Source of the DNA: Larix sibirica
Lineage: Eukaryota; Streptophyta; Pinopsida; Pinales; Pinaceae
Assembly: GCA_004151065.3 (NCBI GenBank)
Contig: NWUY0300037140.1
Span: 7,617 to 19,249 of the forward strand
DNA length: 11,633 nucleotides
Reading direction: 5' to 3'
Shown piece by piece: positions 1 through 8,072 of this stretch. Numbering within the stretch: position 1 is the first letter of the stretch; each line of letters opens with the position of its first letter. The notes under the pieces were generated by a model. The model worked only from the letters and a program-made list of their open reading frames with translations. It was not told the DNA's origin and made no database searches. Position numbers and translations under genes: made by a program.

Positions 1-822
1 TTGCATTGGATCGATGGGAGGGGATGTGACAATCCAAGGGGGACACATTGGTTTTAATCAAATCTATACTTGAATCAATCCTTGTTTATTGGGTGTCATT
101 ATCTTTCATACCCAAAGGAATTTTGGAGAAAGTAAGAAAAATGAGCTTTAATTTCCTTCGGGTTGAGGAAAAGAAAGTAAAGCATTTTCCATGGGTATCT
201 TAGAGGAAAATTGGTGTACCAAAGGAAATGGGAGGCCCGGGGTAAAGAACATTCATTATTTTGATATATATCTAGCTACAAGGAGATTATTGGAAGGTAG
301 AGGATTATAGTGCAAAATAGTGAACCAGAAATATATAGATCTTGTATCAGTGGAAGAGTGGATTAGGACCCCTAAAAATTCTAACCAAAATGCTTCAGTA
401 ATTTGGAAGGTTGTGGTATTGGCCTACCTATTGATTAGGGATTGGATGGTGTGGAAATTGGGGTTGGATCTAGAATTAGATTGGGTGGTGATCCCTGGCT
501 TGGATAAAATGGAAATTTCAATCTTCCTAGAGAATTGGTAGAGAATCTAAGGGATAGAGGGTATGTTTTTTTATATTAAATGGAAGATTTAGTCTCGTCA
601 ACAGTCATGAATCAGGAATGGTTGGAGGCTAATAGGATGGGTTTTAATGATTCTAAATGTTTTTTATGGAATGAGTATTGTCAATCTCTAAGACATGGTC
701 TTGTGAGAATCAAAGGTGAGGATGACACTTTAATTTGGCCAAAAACTCATGTTGGTGGAATTCATTCCCCAAAATTAGTCTATAGAGTACTTAGAGAGGT
801 GGATAGGATTAAGGTATAATGT

Positions 823-1030
823 TGGTGGTTTAAAGGGGTATGGAAATGCAAATATCCACTTAAAGGAAGAAAAAAAGATGTGGTTTCCCATTAATCAAAA
901 GGTCCCTATATGGGATTTCATGCAAAGGAGGAGATGACAAGGGCTTGGAAGATGCCCTTTATGTAAGGAAGCAAATGAAGATATTCAACATTTAATTATT
1001 ATATGTATATACATAGGGTTTGTATGGAAT
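823..1030 (+). other. zf-RVT (zinc-binding in reverse transcriptase) domain remnant of the LINE
   Basis: Frame 1 from 823 gives WWFKGVWKCKYPLKG. After a one-base shift in the A run at 868-876, frame 2 gives a VPIWDFMQRRR stretch and then CPLC-x8-H-x4-C with Cys codons at 953 and 962, His at 989 and Cys at 1004. The domain usually reads W+..W....P.K...F.W....R.PT.D.L.+R, then C-x2-C, H and C, so all four metal ligands are still present. One stop (935-937) interrupts it between the arginine cluster and the first Cys. The domain lies between the reverse transcriptase thumb and the RNase H in plant LINEs and is also found in RT-derived plant genes. Here it is clearly part of the longer LINE reading. 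Confidence 0.85.
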
Positions 1031-1249
1031 GGTGTGGAAGAGGTAGTTGCTTTTAGAACTTGATGGGGTGTAGGGGGGGGATGTGGAGGAAGCAATTACT
1101 AATTGAAACCAAAATATTTTGATAAAGAGGATAATATCGTTGCCACTTATAATGGCATGGGGAATATGGATGTAAAGGAATTTATGCATGTTTGGAGGCA
1201 ACATTTACCCTTCTCAGCATTGTGTTTTACAAATATCAGCTATTATTAC

Positions 1250-1646
1250 TTTGATGGCACTACCCAGGGAACCCAATTGAAAGCTAGGGAAGGGGGGATT
1301 TTATACCTTTATGATCAACACTGGTTCAAGTTTAAAGCATATTTGGGTAGAGCTATGAACAATAGAGATTAATTGTTGGCCTTGAAGTTGATTCTAAGGA
1401 CGATAGTTATAGAAGGAGTTCAAAGGATTTAGGTTAGGGGGGGATTCACTTTTAGTCATAAAGTGGATAAAGGGGTAGAGGTGTTTAGAGAAAAATTGGC
1501 TCAAGGCTATCTTTGAAGATGTTTGTATCCTAAAAAATTCATTTGTTGATGTTACCTTCATGAATGTATACAAGGAGAGGAATGGGATTGTAGATGGCCT
1601 CTCAAAAGAAGGTTTAAATCTGGCTCTTGGAAGATGGAACATATGA
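1250..1646 (+). other. RNase H-like domain of the LINE, inactivated
   Basis: This domain would degrade the RNA strand of RNA/DNA hybrids. It opens with FDGTTQG; the first catalytic Asp codon is 1253-1255. It continues GGILYLYDQHWFKFKAYLG and then NRD-stop-LLALKLIL, where the stop at 1370-1372 sits exactly where the family has the catalytic Glu (one G-to-T change from GAA). After a one-base gain in the G7 run (1437-1443) the frame moves to DSLLVIKWIKG, with the second Asp at 1443-1445. Further on comes RNGIVDGLSKEGL, with the last catalytic Asp at 1593-1595. So three of four acidic positions survive, in two frames. The NN..E..AL, GDS and N..AD.LS spacing identifies the plant type of RNase H (PF13456-like) with good certainty. 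Confidence 0.85.
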
Positions 1647-2081
1647 AAAAATAGGAATGGTACTATGGTAGAACATGACACGGGTTGCTTTATGTAAGTG
1701 GGAAATGTTTTTTTGGTCTCTTGTTTATTTTTCTTGGAAACATATTTTTGGACAGTGAGAGTGCAATCTATTTTTTGATGTATAAGATAAAGGCGAGAGT
1801 GTGTTTCATATTTGGTGGATTATATTTGGGATGATATTTTTTTGTTTTTCATTTGATGTATTTATGTATATCAATATGGAAAAAATCAAACCAAATGATT
1901 GAGGGGATGGTGATGTTAAGATAACTAATGTTGTGGAGTGTTATTTGAAATGGCTTCTTGCTTGATAGTTTTTTATGTGGGGTTTTTTCTTCATATGTAC
2001 ATGATATGTATGGTTGTATAGTCACGCTGAAACAAGTGATTTTGTTAGATCAATAAAATTGATTTTTTTTAGAGGAAAAAA
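1647..2081 (+). other. LINE 3' untranslated region with polyadenylation signal and short A-rich tail
   Basis: Downstream of the last RNase H codons there is no further coding similarity in any frame. The stretch is T- and G-rich on the + strand. It ends with AATAAA at 2052-2057, a T8 run at 2063-2070 and GGAAAAAA at 2074-2081, the layout expected of a polyadenylated LINE transcript. The exact end is inferred. Base composition becomes A-rich and structureless after 2082, with a small run of tgaaaa units at 2115-2134 that may be a degraded continuation of the tail. Confidence 0.6.
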
Positions 2082-2559
2082 TGATTATAAATAGAAAATT
2101 ATATAATAGAAAAAAATGAAAATGAAAATGAAAGGAAAAGCTAATCAAAGTTGAAAATAAAGTGGAAGTAAAGTAAACCTAACTAAAATTTTCATTATTA
2201 AGTCAAGATAAAAGATAAATGCTCAGAAGAAAAGTGGAGTCCATGCATGGGAAATTTTGCATGGATACAATTGAATGATCCTTATTTAATGGATGTTGAG
2301 AAGATTGTTAAGGCATATTGACCTTTGTGGATTTTGTTTGGAACTTAGGGATTTATATGAAAAAGAGTGTGAGAGAAGATAGTGTAATTTTATTGATTAA
2401 GGGCTCGAGGGCTCTCAGACATAGAATGAGGTGTTGGTTAGGAGGAGTCATCCCCCAAACTCAATTTCCCATTTTTTGTTGATCATGATATCATATTGCG
2501 GGAGAGGACTATTATAAATCAACCATCCCCTAAATAAGGAAAGTTGTTTCTATTCTTAA
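2082..2559. other. Anonymous AT-rich DNA, no gene seen
   Basis: No open frame or protein similarity was found on either strand. Small features only: the palindrome CCATGCATGG at 2241-2250 (containing CATGCATG, the RY motif of seed-gene promoters, but here probably by chance), with TGCATGG repeated directly at 2258-2264. A CTCGAGGGCTCTCAGA stretch lies near 2403. This interval may include a badly decayed LTR belonging to the element that follows, but no TG-initiated copy of the 8073 LTR could be recognised. Confidence 0.5.
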
Positions 2560-2678
2560 GGTAAGTTTTCCTACGTCCATGGGGGTAGAGCAATTGGTAA
2601 TGAGTAATTGAGATGAGGAGTTGTAAATGGAAGGTCACAAGTTCAAATCCCCGTGGGTATTTACTTACCAAAAAAAAG
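2560..2678 (+). mobile_element. tRNA-derived SINE-like unit with pol III A and B boxes
   Basis: TAGAGCAATTGG at 2586-2597 fits the tRNA A box (TRGCNNARYNGG) with one mismatch. AGTTCAAATCC at 2640-2650 fits the B box (GGTTCGANTCC) with two mismatches. They are 54 bases apart start to start, as in a tRNA. CCATGGGG (2577-2584) pairs with CCCCGTGG (2649-2656) with one G-T wobble, and an outer pair GGTAAGT (2560-2566) / ACTTACC (2663-2669) extends this. An A8 run follows at 2671-2678. The T arm does not fold (ACAAG against CCCCG), so this is not a working tRNA; a short tRNA-headed SINE, or a tRNA pseudogene, is the best reading. No target-site duplication was seen. Such units are transcribed by RNA polymerase III from the internal boxes and depend on a LINE for copying. 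Confidence 0.6.
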
Positions 2679-2778
2679 TGAGCATTCATCTCTTTCTTCT
2701 GATAATCATTAATACTAGGGCGTATTTCAAATATTTTATTTGTTTCTCTCTTGTATTTGGTTTTTTGCATCTGTAATC

Positions 2779-2827
2779 TATATATACCTGGTTTGTATTT
2801 CAATTTTAAGGGTTATGGAACACTACA
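2779..2827 (+). promoter_or_regulatory. Possible LTR 3' terminus with TATA-like run
   Basis: TATATATA lies at 2779-2786, followed by a T-rich stretch and ACTACA ending with CA at 2826-2827, the dinucleotide expected at an LTR end. Two bases later comes a primer-binding-site-like sequence. This fits the right end of a 5' LTR, but the left end was not found and the TATA run is unusually close to the terminus for an LTR promoter. The 10-mer TTGTATTTGG at 2751-2760 recurs in the 3' LTR at 8326-8335. That is suggestive only, since flanking bases align poorly. Confidence 0.35.
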
Positions 2828-2829
2828 AG

Positions 2830-2839
2830 TGGTATCAAA
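2830..2839 (+). promoter_or_regulatory. Primer-binding-site-like sequence (initiator Met tRNA type)
   Basis: TGGTATCAAA begins two bases after a CA dinucleotide. Plant LTR retrotransposons primed by initiator methionine tRNA usually have TGGTATCAGAGC here. The first eight bases match and the next four match once, consistent with decay. It is upstream of and in the same orientation as the gag-pol remnant, so it is probably the minus-strand priming site of that element, although about 1.1 kb separates it from the first gag similarity. Confidence 0.5.
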
Positions 2840-3964
2840 TATGTTCCTTGAGCTAGCAAGCATATGGATTTTAGCCAAAAAAATTATGTTTGAGACTTGT
2901 TCCACCATCTTTAAATAACATAGAGATTTATCATTCAACGAGTGACTATGTGGTAAGAGAAGAATACATGCAGAAATACAAATCATGTCAATTAGTTGGA
3001 CACCCTGATAACCTTTTTTGGTACCCCTTAGAGTAGTATTGCATAAGACGACACCTATATACGAAATTTCCTTCCATGTAACCTAAAGTATATCAAAACC
3101 CTTTAGGGACACCTGAAATTGACCTTACATAAACCTACAATTGTCATGTTGTTATAGTACAACAAGAACAACAATTGGGAAATATCACTCTTGCATACCA
3201 AGGAATCCGGTAGTACAACTAAGGGTACAATTTATCCTCTTTAGTGTCATGAATTATTCAATCAAATACTATTGTTGAAAACCCTCTGGTATCTCATAGG
3301 GATATCACACTTGACATTCCTTCATCCTTAGGACCTTGAAAACCCTAGCCTTTGCAATCCACCAACAAAATTCCTACATCTTTGGTTGGGAATTATGTTA
3401 GTGTAGTAATACTCAACTAGAAGTAATAAAATAAAATAAAAAAATATTCCTAGAGTCTGAGTATTGTCAACATCATTGTGGGAGACCTATCTCAAAAGAT
3501 TCATTTTGTTGTGTCAATCACATGGGTCTATATCTCTAGTAACCCTTTTTGTGTGGACTCAACAATACAATATTTATGATGCATCTCAAAAAACCTCCTT
3601 TCAAGCCATTGATTGTATTGAGATACATTGGGAATAACACTTGGACAAGATCTTAGGTGGTCCCATAGTCCACACTTGCAACATAGAATCCCAAAGTACA
3701 AAACCCATGATCTACAAACTAAGCACAATTAATTAAATCCATGGTTTTGAGATTGATTCTTCATCCAAAACCCTCTCAATAAATATTAACCAAGATGGTG
3801 TTGAACCCAAGAATATGTCGAGGTATCTATGTAAAATATTGGGTATCAATGTCCCAGATCCACACATGGATCAAAACAAGGGGGAATCCTTAGCAAACAA
3901 AGAGTGAGACACTCACATGCTCTTTATGGATAATCTTCACACTCCCTTTTAGGACAACAACTTG
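2840..3964. other. Leader-like interval between PBS and gag, no gene recognised
   Basis: About 1.1 kb without a convincing coding frame on either strand. It may be the long untranslated leader of the chromovirus, the eroded N-terminal part of gag, or an unrelated insertion. Visible structure: a hairpin with CAATTGT at 3138-3144 pairing with ACAATTG at 3171-3177 and inner TGTTGT (3147-3152) / ACAACA (3159-3164), and an AATAA-rich simple repeat around 3426-3447. On the minus strand, 3645-3683 reads as a near zinc-knuckle (see findings). Confidence 0.5.
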
Positions 3965-4460
3965 TGGCATCGCTTCCCATAGGTAGACATGAACAAGTTT
4001 GATGGTTTTGATCCATCTAGATGGGTTACACAAATGGAACATTATTTCCATCTCCATGGAATTACTAATGACCTAATGAAGCATAGAGTGTGGATTTTAT
4101 ATTTAGACATTGAACGGTCGCAGTGATGGAAATGGTATAAAAATGCCTATGGTGGCTACACTTCCTGGAGCCATTTTTTGAAGGTCATCTATGATCATTT
4201 TGAATAAGATACACACTATTTGGGGTGATTGACAAAACTACTTTAGATAGGTACAATTATATACTTTATAGTATCCTTTGAGAAGTTGGAAATCCATATA
4301 GAGGGCCTATTTGATTCATTTTTTATTTCATCAATGGCCTCAAGGAGAAATTTAGAGCATAAATCATGATGCAACACCCAACTACTTGGTTGGAAGCATC
4401 TGAGTGAGCTAAAGAAGTTGAGACGGTGATCAATTCCCAACCAAAAGACTCTCATTCACT
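3965..4460 (+). other. Retrotransposon gag (capsid) domain remnant
   Basis: Frame 2 reads MNKFDGFDPSRWVTQMEHYF from 3989, then HGITNDLMKHRVWILYLD, W-KWYKNAYGGYTSWSHFLK, and a decayed stretch. The +1 frame continues with INGLKEKFRA and HPTTWLEASE, where the family has FI.GLKE.I.A and P.TL..A...A. This pattern is the Retrotrans_gag (PF03732) type of plant Ty3/gypsy elements, which forms the virus-like particle holding element RNA. In-frame stops include 4124-4126, and a one-base indel lies close to 4330. The N-terminal part before FDG is too eroded to delimit, so the left limit is approximate. Confidence 0.82.
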
Positions 4461-4568
4461 TCTCACATTAGGCTTCCTTTGGAAACTACCATGATCCCCT
4501 CCAACTCATTTCCCTTGAGGATATGAAAATTTTCCCTGGACTATATGGTTGAATGCTAACACATCTAA

Positions 4569-4632
4569 CTTTTTTATAATTGTGATAAGCGGTATTTCAA
4601 AGGGAACAAATGTAAAGAGCATAAATGATTTC
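4569..4632 (+). other. Degenerate zinc knuckle after gag
   Basis: Frame 3 reads LFYNCDKRYFKGNKCKEHK. Chromovirus gag proteins end in a knuckle of the form C-x2-C, then Gly-His, then C, which binds element RNA. Here the second and last Cys survive (codons 4581 and 4611). The first Cys has become Phe and the His has become Asn. A stop follows at 4626-4628. The match is short but is in the right place, between capsid and protease. Confidence 0.6.
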
Positions 4633-4754
4633 AAATATATGTACCACCCAAGACCACGCAAAAGAGATACCAGTCGAAGATAGTCATGAATAGAAATCAT
4701 AAGACACAGCCCCCTTCTTAGGATGTAACAACATTACAAGCTTCTTGTGAAGAA

Positions 4755-5245
4755 CCTAAAATGTCTCTCCATGCTTTCTCTATATTTTTGGCACCCCAAA
4801 CACAGAAGTTGATTAGTTACATAAAAGACTGTCAGCTGGTTGTGTAGATTGATAGTGGCATCACTCACAATTTTATTCATAGGAATGGTAGAAGACACCC
4901 ACTATTATGTCCATGTCATATCTAATTTTAAATTTATGTCATAGCCAATGGAGGTATGACGAAATGTGGAGGCTAATTTAAAAATATGAGAATTCAAATG
5001 GGTAAGTACTATCTAAAAACTCGCATGTTTTCTATTGAAATGGATGGTTGTAATGTAGTCCTCGATGCAAAATGTTTATGCACTTTGGTACTAGTGACAA
5101 TGGACTTCAAGGATTTATATATGAAATTCACTAAGGAAGGGAAAAAACATATCCTTAAGGAGCTTCAATCCAGGTCTCCTAAAATTGTTAGCTCTCACCA
5201 CATAGAGAATATGTTGAATAAAGGCCACCCAAGCATTATTGCCTA
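4755..5245 (+). other. Retroviral-type aspartic protease domain remnant
   Basis: Frame 3 carries IDSGITHNFIH with the catalytic Asp codon at 4851-4853; DSG plus THNFI is the normal active-site pattern (DSGSTHNFI) of plant gypsy proteases. Downstream come IANGGMTKCGG (around 4940-4973) and, in the open piece 4986-5246, a stretch ending in CNVVLDAKCL, where the family has VVLGVQWL, and DFKDLYMKF. The protease would cut the gag-pol polyprotein as a homodimer. A stop directly before the active-site segment (4845-4847) and others between the motifs inactivate it. Confidence 0.78.
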
Positions 5246-5360
5246 GTTCCATGCCATACAAGTGGAGACACCCCCCACAAGAAATTCACCTAGTTTGCAG
5301 TTGGGCCTATCAGCTTCACATTGTGTGCATGGCCATAGTATCCCCTTGGTTCTAGGTATT

Positions 5361-6115
5361 CAAATAGACAACCTAGTCCTTGCACCAAGTTTTTCATAAA
5401 ATAATGAAATAGAAAATATCATTTAGGCATTGTTGGAGGTAGGAGTCATATGTCTCTGTACCATCCCTTACTCATCACCTGTGGGCATGGTATTAAAAAG
5501 AGAAGGAAATTGGTGTATGTATCTTGATTTTCAAGTTCTTAATAAGTTCGCTATCAAGTACAAATTTCTTATTCCAATTAAAAATGATCTCTTGGATGAG
5601 ATTCATGAAGCTAAATTTTTCACTAAACTGGATCTTCCTTTGGGTTATCAGCAAATCAGGAAAGAGGACATCCCTAATACAACCTTCTGCACACATCAAG
5701 ATCATTATCATGATTTTTTTGTGATCCCATTTGGACTTTTCAATGTTCCACCCACTTTTCAGGGCCTCATGAACAATATTTTCTTACCCTTCCCAAGTCC
5801 ACAATTTTGTGCTAGTATTATTTGATGATATCTTGATCTAAAGAAAAAATTTGGAATCCCATATAGAGCATGTTGATAGAGCCTTGCAACTCCTATGCAA
5901 CCACTAGTTATTCCTTAATGTTCAAAATGTATTATTGGGTCTTTATAGGTTAAATACTTGGGTCACATTGTAATTTGATATGGGGTGCAAGTAGATCCCA
6001 AGAAAGTGGAATCTATGAAAGAATAGCCTTGACCCAATACCTTAAAGAGCTTGCATGAGATCTTAGGACTTACCAGTTACTACATGAATTTGTGATAAAC
6101 TATGGAAAAATGGTT
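5361..6115 (+). other. Reverse transcriptase domain remnant
   Basis: After stops at 5397-5399 and 5424-5426, frame 3 reads YSSPVGMVLKREGNW, LDFQVLNK, KFLIPI, then FTKLDLPLGYQQI (catalytic Asp codon 5631-5633), and VIPFGLFNVPPTFQ. The frame then shifts and frame 1 gives VLVLFDDILI with the catalytic FDD at 5821-5829, followed by the expected H..H..H.DRALQLL-like segment. After another shift, frame 3 gives VKYLGHIV (from 5949), GVQVDPKKVESM and LGLTSYYMN, the thumb and connection part. All three catalytic aspartates are present, but two frameshifts and several stops divide them. The VLVLFDD form and following YLGH are typical of Ty3/gypsy. Confidence 0.88.
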
Positions 6116-6229
6116 GTTCCCTTAATAACCCTACTAAAGAAGAATGTCTTTGTATGGACCAAGGCAATTGAGCAAGCCTTCTTAGATTTATAGGATATCA
6201 TGTCCACTACTCCAAAATTAGTAGTGATA

Positions 6230-6600
6230 GATTTTACTAAGGCTTGTATTGAAATGTGATACCTTGAGAAGAGGTCTTGGAGCAGTCTTGATGCAAGAAG
6301 GGCATCCCTGACATTTGCCAAAGTTGTGTGACTGCACTTTGGGAAAATCCACATATGAGAAAGAGATGGTGGTCATCTTTCTTGTAGTTGAAACATGGCT
6401 CCCATATCTCATAGGGAGGTGTTTCTAGGTCAAGATCGGCCATCATAGTCTATAGTATTTTCTAGAACAAAGGCTATCATCACCATAGCAGAATAAGTGG
6501 GTCACTAAGATGCTTGTGTATGATTATGATATTACATATAAGAAGTGTAAATAAAATATGGCGATTGATGCTTTCAACAAGCAATTTGAGGAGAACATAT
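6230..6600 (+). other. Ty3/gypsy RNase H domain remnant
   Basis: Frame 3 reads KCDTLRRGLGAVLMQEGHP (first Asp codon 6258-6260), GKSTYEKEM (Glu codon 6363-6365), then KIGHHSL-stop-YFLEQRLSSP, and finally YDYDITYKKCK with AIDAFNK (last Asp codon 6567-6569). The family has K-TDHHSL, so the third acidic residue has become Gly (codon 6438-6440). Frame 3 is kept for about 340 bases with scattered stops but no obvious indel. The open frames on the opposite strand here (6100-6446) are shadows of this domain. Confidence 0.85.
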
Positions 6601-6744
6601 CCCTCTTTTCCTTATCCTTATTCATTCCACATTGGCTCAATGAGGCCCAATGATCAAGAATGGATGGTGAATGACATTATCATTTAACTAATACAAAAGC
6701 TTCAAGAAGATCCGAACCCTCCCAAAGGTTATACATAGTAGCAA

Positions 6745-7700
6745 GATATCTTGAGTTATAAAGGGAACATTGTTATGGTAAAGAATTATTCCTTAAAACA
6801 AAGGCTCTTAGAGGAGTTTCACTCATTTCCTACAATGATTCACTCTAGCTTTCATAAAACCTATGAATGAGCTAAGTGCTCATTATTTTGGGAAGGCATG
6901 AAAACAGACATCCAATATTTTCAAGCGGCATGTGACACTTGCCAAAGAAATAAGGTGAGAAGGTGAAGATGCCAAGAGCATTGCAATCACTGTTGATCCA
7001 TGTGGACTGACATCTCTATAGATTTTATAGTGGGACTTCCAAGCGCTGGAAATAAATCAATTATCATGGTGGTAGTCGATCGTCTTTCCAAATATGCTCA
7101 TTTTTGTCTTATTGTACCCTTTTACACCTTCCTCCATTGCCCAAGGCTTCATTGATCATGATGTTTCAAAGTTACATGGAATGTCCACTTCCATTGTCTT
7201 AGATCAAGACCCCATATTCACCAGCACATTTTGGCAAGAGTTGTTTAAACTTTAGGGTACGGAGCTGAAAATGAGCATTGTGTGTCACCCACAAAAATAT
7301 GGCCAAATAGAAGTGGTCAATAAGTCCTTAGAAACCTATTTGTGATACTTCACTTTTGAAAAGGTGAACCGATGGGCAAAATGGATTCCCTTTGCAGAAT
7401 GGTCGCACAATACCACTTAGCATGGAACTACCAAAATGACACCATATGAAGTTGTCTATAGCCCAAAACCTTTGTCAGTGGCTTCATATTTACCAAGCAC
7501 CCCCAAATATATAGCACACTTCAAAACCAAAGAATCCATTGATCTCACACTTAAGGAAAATTTGGTTATGGCTCAAAATATATTGAAGCAAAAAGTTTAC
7601 CAACATCACTCCGAGCATTCTTTTGCAAAAGGGGATCATATGTTTCTTCACTTTGAACCCTATAAACAAACAACACTCAAAGATCAAATCCACTAGAAAC
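6745..7700 (+). other. Integrase remnant (HHCC zinc domain and DD35E core)
   Basis: Frame 1 from 6745 reads DILSYKGNIVMVKN, then FHSFPTMIHSSFHKTYE and CDTCQRNK, giving the HHCC zinc-binding module (first His codon 6820, Cys codons 6931 and 6940). WTDISIDFIVGLP follows with the first catalytic Asp at 7021-7023, then VVVDRLSKYAHF. A shift near 7130 moves to frame 2, which reads SIVLDQDPIFTSTFWQELFKL (second Asp 7202-7204) and YGQIEVVNKSLETYL (Glu 7310-7312). Asp to Glu spacing is 35 residues, the classical DD35E. AEW...NTT and MTPYEVVYSP follow. Stops lie at 7253, 7343, 7418 and 7694. Integrase would insert the element cDNA into the host genome. This is the best-preserved part of the element. 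Confidence 0.9.
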
Positions 7701-8030
7701 TAGCACCAAAGTTCTTTGGACCCTATAAGATCATGCAATGCATTGGACAAGTGGCCTACAAGTTGCCTCTTACATCCCACTCCAAGCTTCATCTAATATT
7801 TATTATGTCTTATGTAAAGAAGGTAATGGGATTGAATTGTAGGGTGGAGACTAACTTACTAAAAACTTGATGGACAAGGGTCCATTTAGCTTTAATCGGA
7901 AGCAATGTTGGATATCGAAGAGCGTTAATTGTGTTAATGCATGATCTAGGAAGCATTGATCATAAATGGAAAGATATGCAGCCAAAATATGCCACATGGG
8001 AACCAACAACAACTACAACAATTTCCCCAC
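7697..8030 (+). other. GPY/F module and chromodomain-like tail of integrase
   Basis: Frame 2 continues KLAPKFFGPYKIMQCIGQVAYKLPL (GPY codons 7718-7726), HSKLH and SYVKK, the GPY/F module of Ty3/gypsy integrases. Frame 3 from 7902 then reads AMLDIEER, and after one more shift frame 2 from 7964 reads KWKDMQPKYATWEP. The LDI.ER...., then KWKD...ATWEP pattern is the chromodomain-like end that defines chromoviruses and is thought to steer insertion to marked chromatin. The match is short and spans a shift, but it lies in exactly the expected place before the polypurine tract. Confidence 0.78.
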
Positions 8031-8058
8031 CTCCAACCTTGAGGACAACATTGTTTTT

Positions 8059-8070
8059 GAAGGGGGAAAA
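8059..8070 (+). promoter_or_regulatory. Polypurine tract of the LTR element
   Basis: GAAGGGGGAAAA is an unbroken purine run that ends two bases before the LTR start TGTTAGGG at 8073. In LTR retrotransposons this run resists RNase H and primes plus-strand DNA synthesis. Position, composition and orientation all agree with the gag-pol remnant immediately upstream. Confidence 0.75.
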
Positions 8071-8072
8071 CA

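Larger units (their letters stand above)
3..1646 (+). pseudogene. LINE ORF2 polyprotein remnant (RT C-terminal part, zf-RVT, RNase H)
   Basis: Coding similarity moves between frames: frame 3 for 3-about 238 (LIKSILESILVYW, then a FIPKGILEKVRK stretch), frame 2 for about 239-465 (SVIWK... DWMVWKLG), frame 1 for about 466-867 (RLGGDPWLG at 472-504, then DTLIW at 727-741), frame 2 for about 875-1020, frame 3 for about 1086-1240 (SLPLIMAWGIW), frame 2 for 1250-1436 and frame 3 for 1443-1646. That needs at least six indels. Two fall in homopolymer runs (A run 868-876 and G7 at 1437-1443). In-frame stops include 27-29, 201-203, 308-310, 505-507, 577-579, 817-819, 935-937, 1173-1175, 1370-1372, 1430-1432 and 1476-1478. 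The reading ends at tga 1644-1646, just after an LALGRW segment near the usual end of such proteins. No start codon belongs to this remnant; short open frames inside it are fragments, not separate genes. Confidence 0.87.
1..2081 (+). mobile_element. Non-LTR retrotransposon (L1-type plant LINE), 3' portion, decayed and cut by the window edge
   Basis: Conceptual translation in shifting frames gives a continuous, correctly ordered LINE ORF2 C-terminus: the segment after the reverse transcriptase catalytic core (from base 3), a zf-RVT zinc-binding segment (about 823-1030), a linker with WGIW and RN motifs (about 1140-1180), an RNase H-like domain (1250-1646), then a non-coding 3' tail ending with AATAAA (2052-2057), a T8 run and a short A-rich end (2074-2081). 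The order is diagnostic of plant L1-clade LINEs carrying RNase H. ORF1, the endonuclease and the RT catalytic core would lie left of the window. LINEs copy themselves by target-primed reverse transcription of a polyadenylated RNA; this copy cannot, because its frame is broken many times. The 3' boundary is inferred from the A-rich end; no target-site duplication can be tested without the 5' end. Confidence 0.88.
3965..8058 (+). pseudogene. gag-pol polyprotein remnant of the chromovirus
   Basis: This is the coding body of the LTR element. Reading frames change repeatedly: frame 2 for gag to about 4330, then the +1 frame; frame 3 for the knuckle and protease; frame 3 for RT to about 5800, frame 1 at 5809-about 5930, frame 3 from 5949; frame 3 for RNase H (to about 6600); frame 1 for the start of integrase (6745-about 7130); frame 2 for the rest of integrase and GPY/F; frame 3 near 7902, and frame 2 again at 7964. 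Stops occur in every domain. No single open frame exceeds about 130 codons, so no product can be made. Short open frames such as 4986-5246, 5430-5825 and 7436-7696 are surviving pieces of this polyprotein, not independent genes. Confidence 0.87.

Noticed and set aside
1103-1372. 89-codon open frame starting at ATG 1103 as a small gene
   Set aside because: Only its second half (from 1250) is in the RNase H frame; the first half runs out of frame across the linker of the LINE.
2241-2250. RY element (CATGCATG) as a seed-gene promoter
   Set aside because: No gene lies downstream; an 8-base motif is expected by chance at this frequency.
2575-2660. Functional tRNA gene
   Set aside because: A and B boxes are present, but the T arm does not pair and the standard 7-bp acceptor stem fails.
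5493-5711. Minus-strand and alternate-frame open pieces over the reverse transcriptase
   Set aside because: Shadows of the + strand RT reading; no motif of their own. The same applies to minus-strand pieces at 6100-6446 and 7490-7693.
5430-5825. 131-codon open frame as an independent gene
   Set aside because: It is an internal fragment of the reverse transcriptase; flanking similarity continues on both sides past stops and a frameshift.
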